A stretch of 64,000 nt of DNA from NCBI GenBank assembly GCA_039714555.1, contig JBDLJB010000005.1, positions 79,800-143,799 of the forward strand. Reading direction: 5' to 3'. Both the position numbers and the translations under genes were made by a program. Source of the DNA: Namhaeicola sp039714555. GTDB taxonomy: Bacteria > Bacteroidota > Bacteroidia > Flavobacteriales > Flavobacteriaceae. The notes beneath the pieces were generated by a model, which was not told the DNA's origin, did no database searches, and was given only the letters and a program-made list of their open reading frames with translations. This document shows positions 43,703-53,362 of this stretch, one piece after another; within the stretch, counting starts at the first letter, position 1, and each line of letters opens with the position of its first letter.

Positions 43703-44632
43703 TTATACAGTAATAACCACATTCCCTTTTTTGTGCCCTTTGTCAACATATCTATGTGCTTCTACTATTTGTTCCATAGGGTAGCGTTTGTCTATTACTG
43801 ATCTTAGTTTTCCTTCTTCGCAAAGCTCTTTGAGATAATTCAGGTCTTCTACCTTTAACTTATTTTTACCTGAAAAATTAAGAACATTAATATATATTCC
43901 TGATTTTGTCAGAGATATTTTACGTTTTGAAGATTCAATCTTGCCTACTGCATCAAAAATTAAGTCATACTTAAGGCCATTTTGGGTAAAATCTTCTTGT
44001 CTGTAATTAATAACCTTATCGGCTCCCAGAGATTTCACCATTTCTAAATTTGCTGTACTGCATACTCCTGTAACTTCTGCTCCAAAGTGCTTGGCAATTT
44101 GTATTGCATAAGTGCCAACACTGCCAGAAGCTCCATAAATTAAAACCTTTTGCCCTTCCCGAACATTAGCTTTTCTAAGATTAAGCAGGGCTGTTAATCC
44201 CCCATTTGAAAGTGGGGCGGCTTCCTCATAGGTCATATTGTTTGGTTTTATTGCCAGCATTCCATCTTCGGGCATGCACCGGTATTGGGTATAGGCACCA
44301 AATTCAAATCCGGTGGATGCAAAAACGGGATCACCTACCTTAAACAGCTTAACATCTTTTCCTACTGCTTCAATTTCTCCGGCGAGTTCCATTCCAAGTA
44401 TTTTTTTTCTTGGTCCCCTGAATCCCAATATAACTCTCATCACGGGCTTGAAAAAGAAATCTCTGACAGGTCCTAAACCAGGCTCAAAGCGCCGAATCTT
44501 AGTATCCCCAATATGAACTGTTGTAGCTTTTACTTTTATCAGTACTTCATCATCTTTAGGCAAAGGTTTTTCCACTTCTTTAAACTGAAGAACCTCCGGT
44601 GGTCCGTATCTAGTACAAATAACGACTTTCAT
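43703..44632 (-). CDS. MDR-family NAD(P)-dependent alcohol dehydrogenase/quinone oxidoreductase
   Basis: A 309-residue zinc-independent medium-chain reductase. The N-terminal GroES-like domain opens MKVVICTRYGPPEVLQFKEVEKP. The Rossmann motif IYGASGSVGTYAIQIAKHFGAEV lies near 166-188, and CSTANLEMVKSLGADKVI follows. GMELAGEIEAVGKDVKLFKVGD is the conserved hinge. It reduces quinones, enones or similar with NADPH. The gene looks richer in G and C than the chromosome further left. It is flanked downstream by a family A hairpin repeat. Confidence 0.9.
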   Translation of the reverse strand: MKVVICTRYGPPEVLQFKEVEKPLPKDDEVLIKVKATTVHIGDTKIRRFEPGLGPVRDFFFKPVMRVILGFRGPRKKILGMELAGEIEAVGKDVKLFKVGDPVFASTGFEFGAYTQYRCMPEDGMLAIKPNNMTYEEAAPLSNGGLTALLNLRKANVREGQKVLIYGASGSVGTYAIQIAKHFGAEVTGVCSTANLEMVKSLGADKVINYRQEDFTQNGLKYDLIFDAVGKIESSKRKISLTKSGIYINVLNFSGKNKLKVEDLNYLKELCEEGKLRSVIDKRYPMEQIVEAHRYVDKGHKKGNVVITV

Positions 44633-44940
44633 TTTTCATTTTATTTACATGCAAATCCAATGACGCAGAATTTTTTGTATAAGAATATTCCGATAGGAAA
44701 ATTAGACGTAACAAAACTGCAACGATCTTTATTTAAGCCTAAAAATAGCAATTATTTTTAAATGGTGATATGTATAGTTATTTTAATCAATCCCATTTCA
44801 GTTTCAGTTTTGCCTTTTTTATAAAAATCTCTTTCGATTGTTTTAGTTTTAATATCCTTCAATGAGACTATATTTTCTTGTTTAGCATAACAAGCACCGA
44901 ATTATAAAGTTTATGTTTTGAGTGTAGGTGGATTGTCAAG
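44633..44940. other. 308-bp gap with a relic reading frame
   Basis: The minus strand at 44758-44901 has 47 codons without a start codon that read like the mature part of a small lipoprotein (FGACYAKQENIVSLKDIK, ending IKITIHITI and stop). A stop codon precedes it in frame. This could be the truncated 3' end of a gene. The plus-strand open frame that runs through here overlaps the MDR start and looks like chance. Confidence 0.35.
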
Positions 44941-47592
44941 CTAATTCTGTGTGCTATCTTTCTTCTTACCAAATAGATTCCCCAATATACCCTTAGCTGC
45001 CTCTTTGACTGCATCTTCTTTTTTTGTGGAGTCAGAGTCTTTGGTTATGTTGTTATTGAGCATATCGGTAAGTATTCCTTTTCCTTTGTCTGTTAATTTG
45101 TCTTTTTGAATGGAGATAAGCTGCTGGGTTAAGTTAGACATAGAGCTTTTAACGTCGGTTTTTAATGTGGGGTTGGTAAAACTTCCACCCATTTCCACAT
45201 TTACCGGAACCCTGATCTTCGAGGCTTCCTCCTCACTTAGATTTGCCAGTAGTTTATTTACATCTTTACCAAGATATTTTGCAGGAACATCGAGTTTTGC
45301 CATGTAGGATAACGATTTATCCAGACTGTGTGTCCCTTTAACTTCAATATCGATATCTTTATATTTCAGATTGATGGGTTTTAAATTCACATTTCCATCT
45401 TTGAATGATAATGATGTTTTTAGATTTTTCAGTTCTATATCACTTAAATCGATAAAGTTCATATTCTGATCAAAGGATTGTAACAGTGGACTATTCTCCT
45501 TTACGAAAGACGCATTTAAGATCTCGCCTAAAAGATCTCCGCTTAAAGTGGCCATATTTGGAGTAAAATCCTCATTAAGATTTCCAGAAAGCGAAATATC
45601 AGAATTCATAATTCCGTTTACCGCATTGGCCAAGGGTGTTAAAAACTGAAAAAGTTCCAATTCCTTAAATGAAGAAGTAATGTCAAAAGCTTTTAATTTT
45701 AAGTTCATATTAAATGTAGGTGTTTCTTCTTTTGTAGAAACATTGCCCGTTAATCCTAATTGCCCGTCAAATAGTTCTGATGTCAGATTGGTTATGGTTG
45801 CTTTTTGATCTTCTATTTTTATGGTTCCCTTTACTTTCTTAAGAGTAAGATCGTCGTATATCACATTATCTGCAACTGCGTTTATGGTACAATCAAGGAA
45901 AGCAGGGATGGTTACTTTTTCACCTTCACTCTTGACTGTTTCAGACTCTGATCCTGTTTCCGATTCATCTACCTTCATCATAAAATCGTTAACAGCAAAC
46001 GTACCGGAATTGAGATCAAAATTACCTTCTAAATCCTCGTTATTAAACATAAAGCCCAGTAGATTTTTTATAGTACCTGTGGCTTTGATATCTGATAGCC
46101 CTGTCTTTGCAGAAAATCCGTTAAGATTTATGTTTTGATCATTAAAAGTGATGTCAGCTTTTGATATTTCAATGGGATTAGCCATTTCATCCGGAGATAG
46201 CTTGAGGTCGTGTATTGAAAACGAACCTTTGTTACTGGTGTTCTCATAGCGATTTTCTTCTATGGAATTCATATCAAAAGCGGTGCTTATATCTGCATTT
46301 AAGATACCGCTAAGTTCTCCCTCGTAATCAACAGGGTAGGCTTCAGTAAGGTTCGCCAGGTTAAGACGCCCTCTTATTTCGGCGTTTATAAATGGATTTT
46401 CAATGATGTTCCGGATTTTTGCCGAAGCATTAAAAACATCCTGATCTATCATAAAGGATAATTTATCGATATTGACATAAGTATCCTCCATTATACCTGT
46501 TTTGTTACCAACTAAAGTTGAAATATTAATATTGGAAATCTCTTTCGGCAGGTCGGGGTATTTAAAAGAAGCATTATCTGAGAGCATGACAATGCTGAAA
46601 GTAGGGATATGGCTATCATCAATAATACCTTTAACAAAACCTTTTACCTCAAAATTACCCGAGGTTTTTACATTTTCTAAGTTCTTTGTATACACAGTAG
46701 GAATAAGCCCCAGAAAATTCTTAAAATCAGAAGAAGGTGTTTTAAAAGTAACATCTACCTCCTGATCACTTTCATTGATCTTTACAAAACCGTCAAAAAC
46801 CAAGGGTAGTTGGTTAATAAGTGCTTTGTTCTCTAAAAAAGAATATCTGCCTTCCTCCAGATCAAGCTGAATTAAAGCATCAAGATCCACCATGTTTTTG
46901 CCTAAATATTCGATACTGTCCTTTTTAAAAGAAACCAGTGCATTGGTTTTGGTCTTGAGCTTAGATTGGCTTGCCGATAGATCTCCTGAACCCGAATGAT
47001 TGAGTTTGGAAACACTCAGTTTCATATTGCTTTCTTCATCATAATAGACCACTTTGCTTTCGGAAATCTCATATTCTTCTACAGAAAAGACCATTGCTTT
47101 TCCTGAGGTTGTTTCTGTTTTTTCTTCAGCTACAGCTACCGGATCTTTTTTTGCAATATCATAATTGGCTTCTCCTTTATTGTTAATCAGGATATTTAAT
47201 TTAGCTTTATCAACAGAAAAGGCTTTAATGTTCAATGGCTCGCTTTCATTTTTGAAAAGTTGGGCAAGACTCATTTTCAATCTAATTTTTTCAGCATAGA
47301 TAAGTGTATCCCCCTCAAAAGGATCGGCATTGATAACCTTTAGATCGGATATGGAAACCGAGGCATTGGGAAAGTTTCTCAGTAAGCTTAACGAAACATT
47401 ATCAAAATCTAAAGTGGCGGTAATGTTCTTATTAACACTCTTTTTGATGGTATTTATGATCTTGCCTTTAAAAAGAACAGGCGTTACTGCAAGGATAACG
47501 ATGAAGGTTACCAAAACAATAGCAACGATCTTATAAATTCTTTTACTCCCGGTCGTCTTTTTCTTTAATGCGGTATTATTTTCTTTCTCCAT
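44941..47592 (-). CDS. AsmA-family protein
   Basis: An 883-residue protein with one N-terminal transmembrane helix (residues about 20-40, IVAIVLVTFIVILAVTPVLF) and a long AsmA-like periplasmic body made of repeated beta-strand units. Typical segments are DFDNVSLSLLRNFPNASVSISDLKV, FSIHDLKLSP and the DUF3971-like NLTSELFDGQLGLTGNVS. AsmA/YhdP proteins are thought to bridge the envelope and move phospholipid between membranes. The C-terminus is lysine-rich and mentions no motif. G+C is visibly higher here than in genes left of 42 kb. Confidence 0.88.
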   Translation of the reverse strand: MEKENNTALKKKTTGSKRIYKIVAIVLVTFIVILAVTPVLFKGKIINTIKKSVNKNITATLDFDNVSLSLLRNFPNASVSISDLKVINADPFEGDTLIYAEKIRLKMSLAQLFKNESEPLNIKAFSVDKAKLNILINNKGEANYDIAKKDPVAVAEEKTETTSGKAMVFSVEEYEISESKVVYYDEESNMKLSVSKLNHSGSGDLSASQSKLKTKTNALVSFKKDSIEYLGKNMVDLDALIQLDLEEGRYSFLENKALINQLPLVFDGFVKINESDQEVDVTFKTPSSDFKNFLGLIPTVYTKNLENVKTSGNFEVKGFVKGIIDDSHIPTFSIVMLSDNASFKYPDLPKEISNINISTLVGNKTGIMEDTYVNIDKLSFMIDQDVFNASAKIRNIIENPFINAEIRGRLNLANLTEAYPVDYEGELSGILNADISTAFDMNSIEENRYENTSNKGSFSIHDLKLSPDEMANPIEISKADITFNDQNINLNGFSAKTGLSDIKATGTIKNLLGFMFNNEDLEGNFDLNSGTFAVNDFMMKVDESETGSESETVKSEGEKVTIPAFLDCTINAVADNVIYDDLTLKKVKGTIKIEDQKATITNLTSELFDGQLGLTGNVSTKEETPTFNMNLKLKAFDITSSFKELELFQFLTPLANAVNGIMNSDISLSGNLNEDFTPNMATLSGDLLGEILNASFVKENSPLLQSFDQNMNFIDLSDIELKNLKTSLSFKDGNVNLKPINLKYKDIDIEVKGTHSLDKSLSYMAKLDVPAKYLGKDVNKLLANLSEEEASKIRVPVNVEMGGSFTNPTLKTDVKSSMSNLTQQLISIQKDKLTDKGKGILTDMLNNNITKDSDSTKKEDAVKEAAKGILGNLFGKKKDSTQN

Positions 47593-47970
47593 TTCAAATT
47601 AGATTTTTCTTTATAAGCAATTTTACTTTAATTTTAGGAGGGGAGAAATAGTAATTTAGAATAGGTAAAAGTAACTTTTTCATTAATATCATCAAATATT
47701 TTTTTCATATTTTAGAATATATGGATTTACTGCTATAGAATTTATTTTAGACTCAGGAAAATTAAATGGTTAAAATCAGGGTGTTGGGATGAAATTTAAG
47801 CTTACGGTATTGGATGAGTAAGTATGGAGTAGCTATGATCAAAATTTTAAAAAAGTGAGAGGAGGAGAACTTTTTAATTTTATTTGTTCAGATATTGATT
47901 TGTCAGTCAAAGAATTTTAAATTTTGTTGATAATTTAAGCATAAATTATATGCAGTGTTTTAGGTAGTTT
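47593..47970. other. 378-bp gap with a disrupted short frame
   Basis: A plus-strand frame at 47789-47920 reads MKFKLTVLDE, then a TAA, then VWSSYDQNFKKVRGGELFNF and further residues to a stop. The second part looks coding, so this may be a gene remnant with a nonsense mutation. I do not recognise the protein. The rest of the gap shows nothing. Confidence 0.3.
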
Positions 47971-48483
47971 TTACTTGTTTATTTTATACCAATTATAGTC
48001 TTTTCCGTCTCCATCATATTGGTCTATTTTATACAAGGTTAAACCAATTCTTTCTAACACTTTACAAGAACCAATATTTTCGGGCATTGCAATTCCAATT
48101 ATTGTGTCAATTCCTAATTTTTTAAATCCATATTTAATAATCTCTCTTGAAGCTTCAGTAGCTAATCCTTTTCCCCAATATTCTGGTAAAAACCTAAACC
48201 CGATATCAGTTTCATTTATTTCAGGTAAATATTTCAGTCCAGCAAATCCAATAATTTTATTTTCAAGTTTATAAATTACTGCCCATCTGCCGTACCTATA
48301 TTTTTTATAATCCTCAAGCCAAACATTTTTTATTAGCTCTCTTGCACTACTCAATGAGTCAATAATTTTATCACCAGTATATCTTTGAACTTCTAAATTA
48401 GAGCCAAATTCATAAACATCTTTATAATCATTGATGTTAAATTCTCTTAGGATTAATCTATCTGTTTCTATTATTGAATCCAT
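47971..48483 (-). CDS. GNAT-family N-acetyltransferase (RimJ/RimL-like)
   Basis: A 170-residue acetyltransferase: IIETDRLILREFNINDYKDVYEF at the N-terminus, then DIGFRFLPEYWGKGLATEAS as the acetyl-CoA loop at about residues 92-111, and NIGSCKVLERIGL. The substrate is unknown. It is similar in size and layout to the GNAT at 1227-1739 but is not a recent duplicate. It stands alone, with a repeat-bearing gap upstream (48484-48725) and a gap with a gene relic downstream. Confidence 0.9.
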   Translation of the reverse strand: MDSIIETDRLILREFNINDYKDVYEFGSNLEVQRYTGDKIIDSLSSARELIKNVWLEDYKKYRYGRWAVIYKLENKIIGFAGLKYLPEINETDIGFRFLPEYWGKGLATEASREIIKYGFKKLGIDTIIGIAMPENIGSCKVLERIGLTLYKIDQYDGDGKDYNWYKINK

Positions 48484-48496
48484 TTTTAAATTATTT

Positions 48497-48700
48497 ACAA
48501 CGGTGAGTAAAAACAGCTTTTTAATGGGTTATAACTAATTGTATGTTTTCGTGGCAGGTTGCAAACTATTTTCATATCTTCTTGATAATCAATTTATGGG
48601 GTAGGGTAGACTTTAGACTTCCGCAAAACTGTTATGAAATAAACAAAATGTTGTGTGTAGGCTTTCTTACTTGCCAAACTTTTTGTTATAACTTTTACTA
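48497..48700 (-). repeat. Hairpin-like spacer upstream of the GNAT gene
   Basis: This gap holds two copies of the self-complementary GTTATAAC (48528-48535 and 48685-48692). Between them lie the arms GTGGCAGGTTGCAAAC and TTGCCAAAC, and ACAACGGTGAG adjoins the GNAT start. The layout is like families A and B (TAAC.. after one gene, ..CGTTG before the next) but the sequence is not clearly related to either. Confidence 0.35.
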
Positions 48701-48725
48701 TGTATCTCTAAATTTTTTTGTTCCC

Positions 48726-49688
48726 TTATTCCAAACTTCTCCAAACTTTTTCTATCAATGCTTTGGTTGCGAGTATTCCTTCGTGCTCACTGAGTATCTC
48801 CCCTTCGTATTCTATACCAATATGCCCATTATATCCTGAGTTTTTAACGATTTCGAGCATCTTGTAATAATCTATTTTTGTATTCTCTCCCTTTTCATTA
48901 AAATTATATGATTTAGCGCTAACACCTTTAGCAAATGGTAAAAATTCAGATACTCCCTGATATCTATTATATGCTTCGCTGCAATCACCTTGGGTGCTTC
49001 CCCATTTCGCACTGAGGCACCAGTTACCAAAATCTGCTAAAGTTCCAAAATTTGATTTATTAACCTGTTCTATGATTTCCGTTATCAATTTGGCATCAGA
49101 ACTGTACAAACCGTGATTTTCAATGATAATATTGATGTTTTCCTTAGCGGCATAGTCCGATAACCGTCCCATGCTATCAATTATCGCTGAACGAAAAATA
49201 TTTTTGTCACTATCACCAAATGCATTTACCCTAACCGAATGACATCCCAGAATTTTAGCAGCATTGACCCACTTATAATGATTTTCAACAGATTTTTTTC
49301 TTTCCATGTCATTGGCAATCCCAAGATCACCTTCATCATCAACCATTATCAATAAACTTTTTACACCGACATTATCAGCACGTTCTTTCATGTTGATCCA
49401 GAATTTTTCATCTTCTCCTGAATCTGTATACCACTTGTTCACATACTCTACAGCATTTATGCCATAGGTATTTATGGCAATACTGGCGAAATCATCCGAA
49501 TCGAGACTACCATTGTCAAATTGACGATGCAATGACCATTGTGCTAATGATAATTTTAGATTGGCTAGTTTTTTCTCTCTACTATGGTCCAATAAATTGG
49601 AACCGTATGTCACTAGGGGAGTAGCAGATAAAGCGCAAGCGCTCAATGCTGCTTTCTTTAAAAATATTCTTCTTTTCATCATATTCAT
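48726..49688 (-). CDS. Sugar phosphate isomerase/epimerase-like TIM-barrel protein, exported
   Basis: A 320-residue protein of the AP-endonuclease-2/xylose-isomerase-like TIM barrel family. The N-terminus carries a Tat-like leader (MKRRIFLKKAALSACALSATP) with twin arginines, preceded by three residues (MNM) if the first ATG is used. The metal-binding barrel shows LSLAQWSLHRQF, VEYVNKW, IIIENHGLYS, TLADFGNW, and the terminal HIGIEYEG. Relatives isomerise or epimerise sugars in polysaccharide loci. Tat export would fit a folded metalloprotein. It is first in the run of carbohydrate genes. Confidence 0.87.
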   Translation of the reverse strand: MNMMKRRIFLKKAALSACALSATPLVTYGSNLLDHSREKKLANLKLSLAQWSLHRQFDNGSLDSDDFASIAINTYGINAVEYVNKWYTDSGEDEKFWINMKERADNVGVKSLLIMVDDEGDLGIANDMERKKSVENHYKWVNAAKILGCHSVRVNAFGDSDKNIFRSAIIDSMGRLSDYAAKENINIIIENHGLYSSDAKLITEIIEQVNKSNFGTLADFGNWCLSAKWGSTQGDCSEAYNRYQGVSEFLPFAKGVSAKSYNFNEKGENTKIDYYKMLEIVKNSGYNGHIGIEYEGEILSEHEGILATKALIEKVWRSLE

Positions 49689-50033
49689 AGTTTTATTTCA
49701 TAATAAATTCAGCTTACTATCAACAGGAAATCGTATAATGATCCCATTTATATAGTTTAAAAATAACGATTTTATTTTTAAGATTCTCTTCTTATAAATT
49801 TATTTTCTATAAAAACTATTTGTTGAGACATACTTAAAGGAACATAACTTCCTCTAATCTTTACAACTTGTAACTATTATAGCTATGTAGAGAAAAAATA
49901 CTCAAACTATGTTTATTTATTTGTGTCATTTAGATTTGCATATAACTGTTAGTGTAAAATGCATTGGTTTTAATTTATTACTATATATTTCTATATTTTA
50001 TAACAGCAAAATGGATACGAGGCGATTAAGTCT
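49689..50033. other. 345-bp gap before the GH2 gene
   Basis: A 33-codon minus-strand stretch ending at 49778 has protein-like composition (VVKIRGSYVPLSMSQQIVFI, then a short tail with ENKFIRRES), but two stops lie directly upstream. It may be the last piece of a deleted gene. Nothing else was seen. Confidence 0.3.
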
Positions 50034-53000
50034 TTATTGTTCAGGAATTATTGTAAAACTAAAATTGTAGATTTTATCGGGATAATATAGATAAGAATCA
50101 TGTGGTTTGGCTCCCCAGCTATTATCTCCACCAACGCCCATCATTTTATGATCAATATGAAGTTCAACAAAATCTCCTTCATTTATGTTGGAAGTTGTTC
50201 TTAAAAGTTTCTTTGTACCCGGATCAAAATCAGAAGTATTGTAGTGTAACGCATTAAACTCTAAAAGATCGCTATTAGCCTCTATTTTAAGCCCTAATCC
50301 TGATTGATTTGTTAAGCTTAGCCAACGCACATCCGTTTTGTGTCCATTTTCTTGTGGTCTACTATATGCAAAGTATTGTTCACCAACTTTGGAATTATAC
50401 AGACCAACAAAGGTTGAAGTATTTCTATCGATATAATTTTCCCATGGACCGCGACCGTAATAATTAAGATTGTCAAACTCTCTAGGTAATTTTAGCTTTA
50501 AACCGATTCTTGGAATTTCAGGTAAACTATCCTTTTTCGCTTCAAAACTATAATTGACATTTATTTGCCCGTTACCATGAATAGAATAATTTATTATGAC
50601 AACTCCATGAACTACAGGGAGTTGAAAAGTGGTATTTATTGCTATCTCTGATTTTGATATTATCTTTGATTTAATATTCTGGATAAGAGCGCTATTAGCT
50701 GCATGTTTCCATATTTCACAACGTATTGGCATCTTGTTTCCAAAGTCGTTATCAGTAGGAGCTCGCCAAAAGTCTAGTGTTATTGGTTCTTTTATTAATT
50801 CGTATCCATTGATATTATAGGATGTAATTACACCTGATTGTTTAGAAAAATGTATTGAGAAATCTTTTCCTAAAACTGTTATTTCATTAACTTCATTTTT
50901 TACTTCAATAGGGTCTGAAATAATGGGATTATTTACTGATGATTGGTAATTTCCGAAGCTAAACTGATCTGAAGCTACAATATGTCCAAATGGGATTAAT
51001 TCATCTATACTAGCCTGTACAGCAAATAGGTTAAGGAAATATTCAATATTTTGATCCTGAACAGGAACTTCAATAGTAAATTCTTTTTCCGATTGCGGAG
51101 CTATTCCCATAGGTTTTAATTGCCCTGACTTTTGGACTATACCATTCGCAATAATTTCCCATCGAACAATGTAGTTGTCCAGGTTTTGAAAAAAGAAATC
51201 GTTTTTAATACTGAATTTCCCTTTTGAAACATCTAGGGGGTTAAATTTTAAATTTTGATAAACCTTCTTTACTTCATATAATCCCGGGTGAGGGGTCAAA
51301 TCAGGATCAACAACACCATTTAAACAAAAATTATTATCATGGTGCACACCTTTAGGTTCGAAATGCCCTCCATAAGCCCAGTATTTATTGCCATTAGTGT
51401 CATACTTTGCAATCCCTTGATCCATCCAATCCCAAATAAATCCGCCTTGTAGTTGAGGATGAGAATAAATCAAGTCCCAATATTCTTGAAAATTTCCAGT
51501 ACTATTACCCATTGCATGGGAATATTCACACCATATAAAAGGTCGTTCATTATCCTTTCCTATCCAGTTTTCTTTAATAGAATTAATTGTTTCATACATA
51601 TTGCCAATGATGTCAGTATGTTTAATTTTTAAATCTGTGTCTTTCTCAGCCCGCTCATAATGTACCGGACGGCTACCATCCCGCTTATGAATTTCATTGT
51701 AACAAGCTATAAATGCAGGCCCGGTTCCAGCCTCATTTCCCATACTCCAAACAATTATTGAGGGATGATTTTTATCTCTTTCAACCATATTAATTGCGCG
51801 TTCAATATGTGCTGCTTTCCACTCTGGTTTATTGGCTAAGGTATTGCTTGGGTTATATCCCATACCATGGGATTCAATATTTGCTTCATCGTAAATATAA
51901 ATTCCATATTGGTCACATAATTTATACCAGAGCGGATCATTGGGATAGTGAGATGTTCTAACAGCATTGATATTAAATTGTTTCATTGTTCTAATGTCTG
52001 CTATCATGTTCTGTTCGTTGACAACATGACCATAATAAGGATTATGCTCGTGACGATTAACACCTTTCAATAGAATTGGTTTACCATTTACTAACAATTG
52101 ACCTCCTTTGATCTCAGTTGTTCTGAAACCAATTTTTATTGAGCTGGCTTCAAGTATTTTGCCATTTGCATCATTGAGAGATAATACCAGCGTGTATAAG
52201 TTAGGTTGTTCTGCCGACCATTTTCTAACATTAGGAATTTTACTATTAAAGGAAATCAATCGGGTATTTCTTTCTAAACTAAAATTGGATTGTTCTGTAA
52301 GTATTTCTTTCCCTTCTGCATCTATAATTTGATATTTTAAGCTGTGGCTTTTGACTTTTTGCCTAGTCTTATTAATTACTTCTACTTCTAAATTAAATAC
52401 TCCGTTTTGATAGTTTTCATCGAGTAATGCTTTAGCGAAAAAATCATTTATATGTGTTTTTGATCTGGCAAATAGAGTAACATCTCTTTGAATACCTGAT
52501 AATCTCCAAAAATCTTGATCTTCGAGATAACTACCATCAGTAAATTTAAATACCTGAAGAGCAAGCTTGTTTTTACCAGGTTTTAAATAAGGTGTAATAT
52601 TAAATTCGGCAGGAAGTTTTGAGCCTTGGTTATACCCAACCTTTTTTCCATTTACCCATAAGTAATAACCTGATTTTACTGAACCAAATTGGATATATAT
52701 TTCTTTGTCTTTCCAATTTTCAGATAGTTTAAAATAGGTAATATATGAACCAACAGCATTTCGTGGTTCATCAATAAACGGAGGGTTTTTCTTAAAAGGG
52801 TATTGAGCGTTCGTGTAATTCGGGTATCCATAGCCATACATTTCCCAATTTCCGGGGACAGGAATTTCATCCCACTTACTGTCATCAAAACTTATTTTGT
52901 AGAATTCTTCATTTATTTTTTCTAATGTGGAGGTATACAGAAATTTCCATTTGCCATTAAGACTTTGGATGTATTCCTCTTTTGAAGGATCATTAGTTAG

Positions 53001-53147
53001 TGCATTTTCAAGAGTTGAATAAGGGTAAAAAGATGCATGAGCCTTTTCTCGATTTTTTTGAAATATTTCAGGATTTTCCCAATCGTTTTGACAAAAAACA
53101 TTTTGATAAAGTATAATAAAGAGGAGAGAGAATGTCAACTGTTTCAT
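50034..53147 (-). CDS. GH2-family beta-galactosidase
   Basis: A 1037-residue exported enzyme (signal peptide MKQLTFSLLFIILYQNVFC). It has the LacZ domain order: a jelly-roll sugar-binding domain from about 50, immunoglobulin-like domain, TIM barrel with acid/base E472 (SMGNEAG) and nucleophile E541 (IWCEYSHAMGN), then a small beta-sandwich and the Bgal_small domain with YYGRGPWENYIDR. GVNRHEHNPYYG is the family motif. It removes terminal beta-galactose from oligosaccharides. The length and order match canonical LacZ, with an added signal peptide, which fits a periplasmic role. Confidence 0.94.
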   Translation of the reverse strand: MKQLTFSLLFIILYQNVFCQNDWENPEIFQKNREKAHASFYPYSTLENALTNDPSKEEYIQSLNGKWKFLYTSTLEKINEEFYKISFDDSKWDEIPVPGNWEMYGYGYPNYTNAQYPFKKNPPFIDEPRNAVGSYITYFKLSENWKDKEIYIQFGSVKSGYYLWVNGKKVGYNQGSKLPAEFNITPYLKPGKNKLALQVFKFTDGSYLEDQDFWRLSGIQRDVTLFARSKTHINDFFAKALLDENYQNGVFNLEVEVINKTRQKVKSHSLKYQIIDAEGKEILTEQSNFSLERNTRLISFNSKIPNVRKWSAEQPNLYTLVLSLNDANGKILEASSIKIGFRTTEIKGGQLLVNGKPILLKGVNRHEHNPYYGHVVNEQNMIADIRTMKQFNINAVRTSHYPNDPLWYKLCDQYGIYIYDEANIESHGMGYNPSNTLANKPEWKAAHIERAINMVERDKNHPSIIVWSMGNEAGTGPAFIACYNEIHKRDGSRPVHYERAEKDTDLKIKHTDIIGNMYETINSIKENWIGKDNERPFIWCEYSHAMGNSTGNFQEYWDLIYSHPQLQGGFIWDWMDQGIAKYDTNGNKYWAYGGHFEPKGVHHDNNFCLNGVVDPDLTPHPGLYEVKKVYQNLKFNPLDVSKGKFSIKNDFFFQNLDNYIVRWEIIANGIVQKSGQLKPMGIAPQSEKEFTIEVPVQDQNIEYFLNLFAVQASIDELIPFGHIVASDQFSFGNYQSSVNNPIISDPIEVKNEVNEITVLGKDFSIHFSKQSGVITSYNINGYELIKEPITLDFWRAPTDNDFGNKMPIRCEIWKHAANSALIQNIKSKIISKSEIAINTTFQLPVVHGVVIINYSIHGNGQINVNYSFEAKKDSLPEIPRIGLKLKLPREFDNLNYYGRGPWENYIDRNTSTFVGLYNSKVGEQYFAYSRPQENGHKTDVRWLSLTNQSGLGLKIEANSDLLEFNALHYNTSDFDPGTKKLLRTTSNINEGDFVELHIDHKMMGVGGDNSWGAKPHDSYLYYPDKIYNFSFTIIPEQ

Positions 53148-53362
53148 TTTGTTATCTATTACTTTTTTGTAAATACATATCTATTTAATTCGTATGACAC
53201 ATGTTTACAATAGTTTAACTAAATTGTGTTTCAATGCAGTTTAAGTTTTGTTGGGCTTTCGTAATCATATTATTATGTTCTACCAAATCCATCAAATCCA
53301 TCTTTTCTTCTATAATGATAGAAATAAAAACACTGTTTTTCTTTCCTGTATTTTTAAATAGA

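Noticed and set aside
44513..44761. Plus-strand open frame of 82 codons over the MDR gene start and following gap
   Set aside because: It overlaps the start of the strongly supported MDR gene on the other strand and its composition is chance-like.
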